This document shows, in pieces, positions 39,461 through 50,520 of a stretch of DNA of 64,000 bases (the first letter of the stretch is position 1; the number at the start of each line of letters is the position of its first letter). The stretch is from Dicaeum eximium (Eukaryota; Chordata; Aves; Passeriformes; Dicaeidae), in assembly GCA_013396995.1 (NCBI GenBank), contig VWZP01010904.1, positions 6,777,639 through 6,841,638 on the forward strand. Reading direction: 5' to 3'. The translations under genes and the position numbers were made by a program. The notes under the pieces are model-generated. The model worked only from the letters and a program-made list of their open reading frames with translations, did not search any database and was not told where the DNA came from.

Positions 39461-42400
39461 AGGCTCTGTACCACAGGACCTCCAGATGTACATTCCAACC
39501 TACCAAACTGCACTTCTCTATCATTTTAAGATACTTGTAATGCTTCTGCATAAAAAACAGTGTGAAAATGGCCAACACAACACTGTAATTTCTCAACTTT
39601 TTCACAAAGATTTACTTATCTTTTAATCTTTTCATAAGGATTATGCAATTTTACAAAATGGAGTTGTCATAAAGTCAAGTTTTGGTGAAGTTCTCCTATT
39701 TAAATGGGGAAAAATTAGGGGTTACATACTTATGCAAGATACAGATCTGTCAACAACTAGGTTAAGAGGTGCCCAATATGAAACCATGTCTTCTGTCTCC
39801 AGCTGATAATTGTATAGCAGATCTCTAAAGTAATTTTATTTTAGATTATTTCTTTTCTGTCACACGTGTGTTTGCAAACACCTAAATATAAACTCATACA
39901 CACAATTAAGTTAATAAAAATTTAAAATTTATATAAAGTAATGAAAAAAAAATTAGTATAAAAATTGCAACCATTATTTCTACTGGTGGCCATGAAAGGA
40001 GGAGAAAGTAAAGGGTATGCAGATTTCCAACGGATTCAGAATGTTACAATCTCTCTCATAGTAAATTTAATTAATTATGAGAAACAGAAGTCACTCTTGA
40101 AAATACTTAGAATGGACCTACTTTGGTTTCCATTTTTAACAATTTAATATATATCTTTGCTCTTTCATTTCTTAAGGTCAAGGATACATAGAAGTTATAA
40201 TGAACATCACAGAATATTACACAAGACATCGAATATTGCTTTCTTTTCAGGAACGGAGCAGCACAAAATTTCAAACTTTTATGTACTGTATTGCAAAGAA
40301 GAGGAATGACTATGACAGATGGAAACAATCTACAGAGAAACTAATTTAATTAAAATTGTTCATCTTTGGACATAGATTAATAAAAGGCTTCATGGTAAAA
40401 CTTATACTAGTCTATCAAACTTTGGTAAAGTGGCTTTCTTTCTGAAGATCTTCTTATGATTACATACTTAAAACATTCTGTATTTATTCCAGAAGAATAC
40501 CAATTTCAAGAATACCAAATGGCATTGTCCAAATTAGAAGGTAAATCATGTTTGGTCACAGGGAAAGAAAAATGTGGGAATCATTCATTGCCCTAGACAA
40601 GGAATACGATGTCTTACAATCTTAAGCAAAGCAAAATCTTTTCTTTCCATAACTCTACAGGTTAACTGGAAAGCTAGCATGTGTTAAATGAATAAATGTA
40701 TCTGCTTATGATACTGTGTAATATTTGAAAGCCTTGGAAATACACCAATAGACCTGGAATGAAAACCTGAGTTTACAGAAATTTCTTTCTAGCTGAATGT
40801 CAGAGTGGAACCAGATTTCACCCTAAAATTTTCATCTTACCATCTAATATTCACTTCTCTCCCCTTGAAAGCCTATATTAAATGCGTATTTTTGTTTCTC
40901 ATTCTTTTAAATGTAAAACACTCAAGACTAAAAAGTTTGTTCTGGAATATGTTTTAAAAACCTGTTGGATTAAGGTTCTCCGAAAATCTTTTTGAATTCT
41001 TGAGTCTAAATTCAGTCTAATCCCTCCAGAGTGAAGTTACCTTGTACCTTTAAAGTCTAATCTGAAAGACTTAAAAATAGCAAATTATATGGAACTCAAT
41101 CTGTTTATCTGAAAAGGATGAAAGGGTTTCTATTCCATCTAGATTTGAACTTTTGATTCCACAGTGTCTAAGTATTTCAAACCAGAGGTTTATACCATGA
41201 TGTTTACAAGACACGAAATTCATGATAATTCCATCTTTCCTATGTTAATATCCATGTTAGAAACATAAATGAATGCCTTGATAAACCAGTCAAATATATT
41301 TTTAAATACTGAATGATAACTAATATGAAAAGTAACTATCAAAATTGCCATTTCAGTTGCAAGAAGTGATGTGCTATTTTTTCTATTAATCATTCCCTAC
41401 AAATCTCAGAAAAAAGGGAAGTCACTAATGGGAACATTAGTTTGTTCTCTAATGACACAATGAAAACTTCTCTTCCTTTTATTACCTTTGTCTCATCCCA
41501 CTTCTAAGGTAATCTGCTCGAGACTCCCTCAGCCAACAAACTGTGAAACAAATCCAATGTACCCTATAACAGAGGCAGCCCCAGTTAATATTGTTCAAAT
41601 TATTTACATCTGAAGGGCCGCGCCTGTCTGGAGAGCTGGGCCCGACGCTTCTCTGGACTTGGTTTCTGCTACTCACATCTGTTTCAGCTTTAGACTTTCA
41701 CTGGTATTCTGCCAGCAGCCACAACTTTTTAATGGCTACAATAAACTACAGAGACTCATCAAATCTTTGTTGTACGTGTTAAAATTATAACCTCTTCAAT
41801 TAAAATTCTGATTTAAAAATTAACTAGAGCATTAACCGAAGAAAAAAATTTGAAAGGGAATCTTTGAAAAAAGATAAGTTCTTATATAAGGGATTGTTTC
41901 TTTGTTTAAATGTAAGAGAAATAATCCCAGGAATGCTTGTTAGAATCTGTTGCATATTTCTAAATGATAAAATACCAAAATACCAACTCTCAAAACATTT
42001 CCACAACAAATTTGGTTTCACATCTTTGCTGTCATTAACTTTGTATGTTAATTGCTTTGGCTGGCTTCAACATACACCTTTACAAAGAAATACAGAAACA
42101 ACCTCAAGATAACAATTTTTCTAGATTTTCTATAAATACCTACAAAAATTGGTTCAGAAAACAGAAATCAGTGATGACAAGAAAGCTAAAGTTTTTCTTT
42201 TAAGAGTAAAAGAGTTTAGCTTTTCCTACTCGCTGTTTGTGCTTTAGCAGTGTAGAACAAATATGACGTGAATGTCAGTCTCAATGCACGACTAAGATGT
42301 ATGACAGCAGGACTACAAGCTGGAAAAGTACAAGATCAAACACAGATCATGTTTCTGCAAAAACTAGCCCAAAAGAGGGCAGGCCAAGGGGCTTACAGGG

Positions 42401-43438
42401 CCAAGCGATGAGAGGAGATAGAGCACTCACTTATGCCTGGGTTGAACAAACAACAACTGATACTTTCCTACCACTATTAACCTTGGAAATTATCCTAAGG
42501 ATGGCAGCGACCTAGTCCAGCAATTCCTAGCTGTAAGGATAAACTATTTTGTAACGGTTTTCAGCGCCTTACATTGAAAAAACTTGAAACAATTATCTTG
42601 TTCAACTATGATTAGAAAAGGACTTCTCTAGTCTGGTGCAAACATGTAAATCTAAATGTAAAAGTTTTTACATGTTTTTATACAGATTCTCTTCCTAAAC
42701 TCCATCTTCTACACAGAACTCCCTTACTAAAGTACAAACTTTTCTATAACAAGAAAAAGGCTTAAAATATTCAGTCATCATTTGCTGAATTTATTTTAGA
42801 AAACTGCATGTAGCACAAAATAAAAAAGAAACTGCTTGGAATACTTAAGAGAACAACCCTTCCTACTTTATTTCCACTCAGTACCTTGATTGATAGATGA
42901 GTTGGGTTTCTGAGCCCCTCTTTATAATAAACATTTTTAAATGTTTATTTTATGTCCCAGGGTGAAAATATTTTGAACTGGAGCTTTCCATTTCCCTTTG
43001 CTCTGCCTTGGCAAGCTGTGCTTTATTTCTACATTAATAGTATTCAACTCTTTCTTGTAGCTTTTAAATTGTTGTTATACAAGTACTGAAGAAAGTATTT
43101 ATGTTATGGAGCTAACAGATATCTACAGTTAAACACATAGTTCTGGAGAAGCCAGAGAAAAATTCACACACAACTAAAGAAATATTCGGAAAGATTTCTT
43201 TAGGGGCCTTTTGATTGTAAAAGGGAAAATTACTTTTCAGGATCTCTACTTTCATTTTTATTAAGTCATGAGTTAAATTTTTTTTCTTTCTAATTTATGT
43301 GAGTAATTTGTGCCACAGTGTAAAAACTCTAAATGAATCAACACTATAAACCTAATTAGCAATAAGAAAACCTCATAAAGATCACATTTTAAATGGCACT
43401 TTGTTGTTAGCAGAACAAATGTGAAAGTTCCCAGTTAC

Positions 43439-43559
43439 CTTCGAGATCTCTCTTCAGTTTCCTTAAGTCTTTTATTAGGTCTTCAAATTTAACTTGGGAG
43501 GCCTGGAAAAAATCCTGTGGTTCTGGTAAAGGAAAAATACTCTTGTCTGTTCCTGCTTC
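43439..43559 (-). CDS. FMN1: FMN1 exon f (FH2 domain)
   Basis: 121-nt exon with donor GTAACT. It starts in phase 0 with EAGTDKSIFPLPEPQDFF and continues QASQVKFEDLIKDLRKLKRDLE plus one base. The PLPEPQDFF..SQVKFEDL block is diagnostic for the formin-1/2 subfamily. The acceptor lies directly against a (TTTG)n tract at 43561-43582, which serves as its polypyrimidine tract. The charged C-terminal half starts the FH2 coiled-coil region. Confidence 0.95.
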
Positions 43560-43560
43560 C

Positions 43561-43582
43561 TAAACAAACAAACAAACAAACA
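43561..43582. repeat. (TTTG)n tetranucleotide at splice acceptor of exon f
   Basis: About five units of AAAC on the plus strand, TTTG in the transcript, ending directly in the TTTAG acceptor of exon f. Confidence 0.92.
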
Positions 43583-44140
43583 GGCCACTATGAAAATTGA
43601 ATGCATTTCCAGTGAAATAAACAGCTTTAAAAAAAAAAAAATCTGTGAAACAGCATTATAAGATTACAAAAAAATAACATATTTTAAATCATTCTTGCTA
43701 AAACAACATCTCATTCAAGATTAAAAACTGACCATTCTGAGTATTCTGAAACTTCCTTTTAGATGTTGTAAAGCAAACTGTGCTCAATTTAAACTTTGAA
43801 ACAACATTAAACGCACAACATTTCAGTTAATTTTATGTCAATAAAGATTTCGACAACGGATTAGAAGTTTCTTAAAAAAAGATAACAGGAATGCCCATTT
43901 TAATGCAAGAAAGGGATCTTATGCCAAAAGTTTGTGGCTTCACTCTCTCACAATTCATTAAAAACACACACACTTTATAAGCATAAATTGAATACCCTAT
44001 TCATAAATTTCCTGAAGCAGTTTACACAGATAAAAATACACAGTTGAATGCTTATGTGGCTAAATAAATAACAGAGGTTAAAGCCTGTATAGAACCCCTA
44101 AGTACATAGCTTATTTTTAGCACCGTAAGGAAAAAGAATC

Positions 44141-44235
44141 AGAAGTAAAACAAATAAACAAACAAAACCAACAGAAACCCCCCACAAACAAAACGAAACA
44201 AAACAAAAACACCCCAGCAACCAACCAACAAAAAA
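44141..44235. repeat. A/C-rich low-complexity tract
   Basis: Irregular mixture of AAAC, AACC and CCCC units on the plus strand, G/T-rich on the coding strand. No single period. Confidence 0.8.
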
Positions 44236-44640
44236 CTTTTACAAGGTTCAAAGCAGTATCTCCAGTGGAATTTTAGGAAGTAAAGTATGTATAAATGGTA
44301 TTAATATGACATTGCTGTGTATAAGCATATATTACTGCGTTTGAAATATGCATATACCTGCATGGATTTCAGTCTGCAATAAAGGAAAACTCATAGGTTG
44401 GAGAGCTAATTGTTTTGTGAATGGGGAAAGAATAATTTTATTATTATGAAGATATTAACATTTTGGTGGAGAAAGTGCGAGGGATGATAATTAAATTGTG
44501 TTTATTTACTCCCAAGGAAGATGCACTGTTTTGTTTCACAAAATTCCCTGAAGTAAAATTACAGTATAGTGTGAAGTTTTCAGAAATAGTTAAATAAATT
44601 AATTAAATATTTTAATAAATTAATTAGAAAGCATAAAAAT

Positions 44641-44735
44641 CCCAATTCCCCAAAAACCCCCCAAACCAACAAAAGAACCAACAAGAGAAAACACAAGAAA
44701 AAACAAAGAGAAACAAACAAACCCAGAAACCTTAA
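44641..44735. repeat. A/C-rich low-complexity tract with C runs
   Basis: It starts with three C runs of 4, 6 and smaller size (coding strand GGTTTGGGGGGTTTTTGGGG) and ends in AAAC units. It is similar in kind to 44141-44235. Confidence 0.8.
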
Positions 44736-44939
44736 AAAAAGAATACTAATACAGATCTACTTATCTCACGACTATTAACTCATCAATTCAACATTTCAAA
44801 TTTTAAGAATTAAAAGAAAAGAAGAAAAAAAAAGAAAATAAAATTGTTGAAAATCATTGTTAAATCATTTAATAGCAACATTTTCATTTAAAATACAATA
44901 GCTCAAATTTTCCACTCAATAAGTTTGGCTATTGCCAAT

Positions 44940-44999
44940 ACCAAATATATGTATATATATATTTAATATATGAATGTATGTAATATATATAAATGCATA
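44940..44999. repeat. AT-rich simple repeat
   Basis: Alternating TA/TG dinucleotides with imperfect periodicity (GTATATATATATTTAATATA). Confidence 0.8.
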
Positions 45000-45486
45000 T
45001 ACAGAGGAGTATCACATCCAATAGAATGTAACTCACAGCAGCATTTCAACCCCTAACTTCATCCCCATCAGCTGACTCACCTATCTTAAAATACCAACCT
45101 GTCCTTGCATTTTTTGTCCTAAGAGAGAAATCATGCTTCTGCCTTCCAATATGATGACATCAGAAGAAATTTTATAATGTTACAGCCACCCAGATGTAAT
45201 AAGGCAGGGGTGGAGTGACCACCTGTCCAGTCTGAAATAGTCACAGCTAACTGCCTGCAGTGGTTCTCTCAATTACCAATGTAAAATTTTCCAAAGTCTT
45301 ATCTTGAAACTTATAGCAAGTTTCATGCCTGCTGAGGTACACAACTATTGTAAGAAAGCAAAAGAAATTGATTTTATTTTCGCATCAGAGGTACTATGTT
45401 CAGCTTTCTATAAAGCTGTTACAAACCCTTTTACCATCTCTTAAATAAACCCAGTTTTGGAGAGGCTGATAGGGCAAATCCTTTAC

Positions 45487-45546
45487 CTTATCACAATGGC
45501 GTAGGTAATATATGACGACATAATCCACAAGATTAATACCATTATC
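45487..45546 (-). CDS. FMN1: FMN1 exon e (FH2 domain, 20 codons)
   Basis: 60-nt exon, phase 0 on both sides, acceptor TTTCCTAG, donor GTAAAG. It encodes DNGINLVDYVVIYYLRHCDK, the 'NLVDYVV.YYLR' helix that follows the GNxxN motif in formin-1/2. Since its length is a multiple of three, skipping it would keep the frame but delete a core helix. Confidence 0.93.
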
Positions 45547-48500
45547 CTAGGAAAAATTAAAGATGTGTGATTAACACTGATTCATTGTGTGAAAATGTAC
45601 TCTATCTAAATGAATTATTATTTTTATTGCTATGAGAAATAGGATTCACAATACTTTTTAGACTTAGCATTACTGACCAAAAATAATTGATCTTTTACAA
45701 CATTGACTTCATTGTACCACTACTAGATCCAGAGTTTATTTTGGTTTTAAATACCAGGCAAAAATACATGCAGAGAAGAACACATGGGAGAAGATGTCCC
45801 CACATTTTATGTAATAATAGAAGGCATTACAGAATAATAATATTAACTCAAATAACAATATTATTCAATAAGATTACTCTTAAACATAATATCAACTAAC
45901 TATTACAGTCACCTCAGATACATTAATGTGAAAAGAATTTCTTGATTCCTGTAGTTTCAATCATCTATAAGGAAGATCCGAAATAGGCATAGATAGTTTA
46001 CATATTTTATTCTAAATATGAAATCAGATAGCATCCAACTAAGAAGTATATTTAATGCCCTGTTACCATATAAATATGAATTTTAATTCTCACTTTATGG
46101 AATTGCCAATTCCATGTTCTTGCAAACAACTGTAAACAGTATTTTATTTTGTTACATGTCAGTGGGTCAGCATGGGCCAGATGAACTAAGGAAAAGATAT
46201 ACATTACATTCAGCAATATGAAAGAACCATGATACAGGGAATTATATCTGGAATGCCTTTGAAGTTTTTTGGATGTGTTTTCATATTTTATATTGACAGG
46301 TATCAGAACAAACATTTGTATGTGAACACTGTCTGACTTCCTGTACAGAGCTGCCTTGTCTATATGAGAGTCTGCAGCACATTATATTTTATTAGTATCA
46401 TACACCAGCAAAATTCTTAACTAAGTAAGTCACTGCTGTCATGCAGAAAAAGCCACCCTGCGTGTTTAAGAGTTTTAGAAGCCATTACTCGCGGGTCAAA
46501 AAATCTCTATAAAAAGTAATTGTCTAAGCTCATATGACAATAAATTACTTTTATGTGAAATAAGAGGTATTTAGCAGTGGCTCTTTACCTTAGCTCATGG
46601 AATTCAGCTCAGTTAAAATGTATTTGCTGGCAACTCACATGAAGGGAGTAATGGGACAAAGGAAGCATACCATAATGTTCAAATGTACAATACTCTGCAT
46701 TCTTCTCTTTTTCAAATACAAACTACCAATTATCTCCAAGGTTTCACGTCTCCCTGTAGCAACTGGACCCTTTGAGTTTTTATGCATTTTGAAGGCTAAT
46801 ATAAACTAATGACTTATTTATTCTGGCTACCAGGAAATTGTAAATAATGTAATTTTTTCACTTGTTTCGCTAAGGAACAAGTCTTACATAGTTGTATTTT
46901 ATATCGGTTACTCCTTCTGATAATGCATAATTTTGGAACAAGTTTGCTAAATTCAGCCACATTGGAAATTCCCAGACATTATTAAATTCTATGAAGTTTA
47001 TAGGTAGAGAAAAGAGTGATACTAAACCTAGCAATTCTACTGAGAAAAGTCAGGCAAAGCTGAGTTTTACATTTTTCTTTAAGGCAGCTAGCCAGCCAAC
47101 AAACGCCTGAGTAATGGGAAACTTGGCCTGGTTCTAGTTAAGCTGCTGTTTGTACTGTGCCTTGTCCATGCAGCAGGACTAGGCAAAAAGTGCTTATATG
47201 GAACAGCTGAACCATCACAGTGAAGATGAATAAGAATTAGAATCACAGAATCATTTCAGAAAATACCTTTAGGATTATTGAGTCCAACTGAAAATCCAGC
47301 ACTGCCAAGTCCATCACTAAACTATGTTCCTGAGTGTGCAGGGTCATTGATTCACCACCTCTCTGGGCAGCCTGGTCCAATGCCTTATAACCCTTTCAGT
47401 GAATAAATTTTTTCTAATATCCAAACTAAACTTCCCTTGAAAGAACTTGAGGCTGCTTCCTCTCATCCTATTGTTTTTCACTTGGGAGAAGACACAAGCC
47501 CCAGCTGGTTACAGCCTCCTTTCAGGGAGCTGTAGAGAGTGATAAGGTTTCATCTGAGCCTCCTTTCCTCCATGCTAAACTACCCCAGCTTCCTTAGCTG
47601 CTCCTTGTAAGACTTCTCCAGGCTCTGTACCAGTTTTGTTGGTCTTCAGACATGCTCCAGCACCTCCACATCTTTAGGAGCCAAAGGAATCAAATCCTTT
47701 GAAAAAAGCTTTCTTTAAAACCCTGAAAAATTCATTACATGTGTTTCTACACTTTGTTAATGACGATATACCCAAGTAAAACAAAATGCTCCATAGATAT
47801 ACTGTTTTACTGACATTGCCTATCTCACAAATGTATTCCTGTGTATGTGAAGCATAATAGGGAACCAAAAGCTTAAAATCTACATCTCTTGTAGTCAAGA
47901 AAGCACTTCACATAAGAAAAGTAGAAAAGCATGAAAGATTTTCTTTCCTCACACCCCAAGTCTATACCAACATCAGAAGAAAATTATCTCCTATTCTTTG
48001 CTGCTTCTTATATCTATCTGGTGTCTAGGTATGTTTTGGCTAAGAATGACTTGCAGCAGCATTTCCATTGCCTGCATTACCTAACACCTCCTGCTACGCC
48101 CTACTGAAATAAGAAACAAAGTAATCTCATCTCAGAAGGTGTCTAGCCTTTCAGCCTGACTTTGATCCTAGCATGACTAATCAAAAACCAGCTAGTGCTT
48201 CTCAATTTTTTACTAAGTAATTTACTGCCATCATTTGCTCATGCATGCCACTCAAACTTCATGTCCTACATCCATTTAACTGACAATTAAAAAAAAAAGA
48301 CTGAAAGTATCTTGTTGGGTGTGACATCTCTTTGATCCCTTACACATAATTTGTTAGTGTATACACTACAATGAACAATTACTGATATTTTGTTTTTAAA
48401 CCTGATTTTTAAAGAGTTTTTATTTACACAGAGCGACCTTCATTTAAAAGCATGAAAGAAGAATGGGGACATTTATTGGAGAAGACTTGAGCAGTCTGTG

Positions 48501-48796
48501 CTCTCTCACTTCTCTCTTTAGTCCCTGCTAATAAAAGAGACACACAGAAGCTCTCAGATAAGGTAATTATTCTAGTAGTACAGAACGGGAGAAATTAGAT
48601 ATTAGGGAAACATACACATGATGTGCAGGAGAAGGAGGTGAAAAGCTAGGAGGAAAAAAAGAATGGAAACTGTACAAAGCACCTTGCTTTTTCAAGCAAG
48701 AATAGTAAGAAACAAAACATTAACTTCTGACAGATGAAGGAACAATAAAAAAAATCACTTCAGAAACATTATCTTTACTCAAACATTAGTACTTAC
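45547..48796 (-). other. FMN1 intron between exons d and e
   Basis: 3250 bp. It contains a CR1 3'-region fragment in the same orientation as the gene (about 47238-47682). Nothing else recognised. Confidence 0.85.
47238..47682 (-). mobile_element. CR1 LINE 3' fragment
   Basis: Antisense CR1 on the plus strand: AATCACAGAATCATTTCAG, GAGTCCAACTGAAAATCCAG, CTCTGGGCAGCCTGGTCCAA, CCAAACTAAACTTCCC, AAGCCCCAGCTGGTTACAGC, TTCTCCAGGCTCTGTACCAG and GCTCCAGCACCTCCACATCT. The order and content fit a CR1 subfamily with a proper 3' end at 47238. Confidence 0.9.
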
Positions 48797-48943
48797 TCTG
48801 CTTTTGACATCCTTTAGTTTGGGGAGTATTTCCAAACCAAATCCATCAGCCTGACCTCGGGTCCGATTCCCTCCATTCATGTAATTTCCAAAAGCCAGAA
48901 TCAACCCCAAAATTTCCTTCACACTTTTCATGCTCAGCAAAGC
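48797..48943 (-). CDS. FMN1: FMN1 exon d (FH2 signature exon)
   Basis: 147-nt exon, phase 0 at both ends (49 codons), acceptor TTTCCAG, donor GTAAGT. It encodes ALLSMKSVKEILGLILAF and then GNYMNGGNRTRGQADGFG, the hallmark 'GNxxN' FH2 motif, followed by LEILPKLKDVKSR. The basic KLKDVKSR segment lies where other formins carry conserved lysine/arginine residues needed for actin binding. This is the strongest single piece of evidence for a formin gene here. Confidence 0.97.
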
Positions 48944-50390
48944 CTGGAAAATGGACACTGGTCTGTAAATTCAGTTGACATAAAAATTCTAATTGCTAAT
49001 ATACATTTTTTTTTTCATTTTAGTTTTGCTAAAGTTTTTTTTTTGTCTGTTTTTACCTTGTTAAGTTAAGGGAAGCTGAAGCTGGTACAATAATCAAAAC
49101 TTTAAAAGAACCATTTTTTAGACTGTATCTCTGTAAGATAATATGTTTAATGTAATCCATATGAAGCAAATTATATGGCACCAAATACTATGTCAATGAC
49201 AAAAAGATTAATGGAAGATTTCTAAACATTCTCAGAAGATTTCAAAAATCTTACAGACAAGGGAAGTGGTTTATAACGAGTTCACATCATGCACAGTCAA
49301 ATGGAGATGTGCTATTTTTGCTGCCACCAGGTTAGACTCAGCCTGTCACTCAGTCTGTTTCTCACGGATCTAAAAACTCACACTCCTGGATCCATACTTA
49401 ATCCAGGTATAAGAGGGCTAAGGACTAACCAATTACATGCCTCAGAACAGAAAACAGTTCTAGAAACATGGTGCAGAACTAGTAAATTATTCTCAGTTAC
49501 ATATAAAGACATCTGTCAGTTGACAATCTGAGGCCACAGGCATAATTCTTAATTTTGTAGCCTAATACACTGGATAAAGCACTCTCAGTGTGAACTCCTC
49601 ATAAGTGAACTGAAGGCAATACAGCTTTCCCTATCTCATGTAACACTGATTCTTTATTTATACCTCCTTTGGAAAAGAAAAAACGAAGTAACTATTTCTA
49701 TTGCAAAGAAACCCAAAGGGATAGAGCATGGGTACTCTGCAAAAGCAAAGCTAATCAAAAACTAATCTTCAAATTAGAAAAAAAAAAAAACTAACTACTT
49801 CTTTGTTAGTATGTTAGACCTTTAGGGCACTATTTAATTTCTCTCCTAATTTTCCCCTGGTTCTACTTTTCATAATTGATTTGTTATGATTTTAAAATCT
49901 TGTGCTTAGTCTTTCGTAGTGTGGAAATATTAGGTAGAGCTTTGTCCCACACTAAAAATTCTGCTGTATCAGGGTTACCAGAAATTAATAGATGCCAATG
50001 GAAAGTAATAAGATAATGAACATGACAAGCATCTATTGGCATTAACAGTGGTATGCAAATAAAAGGCAGTTTGCAAGGCCCTGCACTAAGCTTGTCTTAT
50101 ATTTAATTCCTAGTTTATGGAGATTATCTATTACATTACTTAATATGCAAGGTAACAAAAATCTACCATTTAAATACAAATAAATTTCTACATACTCCAT
50201 GGGGCATCACACACAATTCACTTTCCTACTTCCCTCTTCCTTTTGTTCCTTTAAGCAGCTAAAAATTTATTACAGTTTTTTTTCCTCAAAAGCCAGTAAC
50301 CATGATTAAGGTTCTTCATTTATGGTAAAGAAGAAGCAGAAATACTCTAAAATATGTTTTAGTTTTATTTTAGCTTTCGTTAGGACTCAC
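48944..50390 (-). other. FMN1 intron between exons c and d
   Basis: 1447 bp of AT-rich sequence with short homopolymer runs. No repeat family or other feature recognised. Confidence 0.85.
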
Positions 50391-50520
50391 CTTGGAAACA
50401 CGAGTCATGATATCTACTTTGCGGTGCACTGATGTTATCCCTTCAGAGAAAACCGACTGGAAGATAATACACTGAGCTCGTTCTGCGAAGTTGGGGATTT
50501 GAGACAACTCATACAGGAAT
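50391..50520 (-). CDS. FMN1: FMN1 exon c (FH2 domain)
   Basis: 130-nt exon with acceptor CCCCACAG and donor GTGAGT. The first base completes Gln, followed by FLYELSQIPNFAERAQ and, later, FSEGITSVHRKVDIMTRVSK. The LSQIPN..ERAQCIIF block is typical of the FH2 core, where long helices pack against the part that binds the actin subunit. It ends in phase 0. GC content is visibly higher than in the flanking introns. Confidence 0.95.

Larger units (their letters stand above)
30647..43438 (-). other. FMN1 intron between exons f and g (12.8 kb)
   Basis: Mostly unique AT-rich sequence. It contains a sense CR1 3' fragment (39225-39460), two perfect 9-bp-stem hairpins (37182-37202 and 38554-38574) and one isolated GC/CpG-richer patch near 41610-41670. 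No coding segment is needed or seen: exons f and g join in phase. Confidence 0.85.
43560..45486 (-). other. FMN1 intron between exons e and f
   Basis: 1927 bp. It is rich in low-complexity A/C tracts on the plus strand (44141-44235, 44641-44735), which are G/T-rich in the transcript, plus an AT-repeat stretch (44940-44999). The acceptor end is a (TTTG)n repeat. Confidence 0.85.

Noticed and set aside
45190..45260. GACCACC-like words that recall GLI binding sites near exon e
   Set aside because: They differ from the GACCACCCA consensus at more than one position and short partial matches are expected by chance; not enough to call a site.
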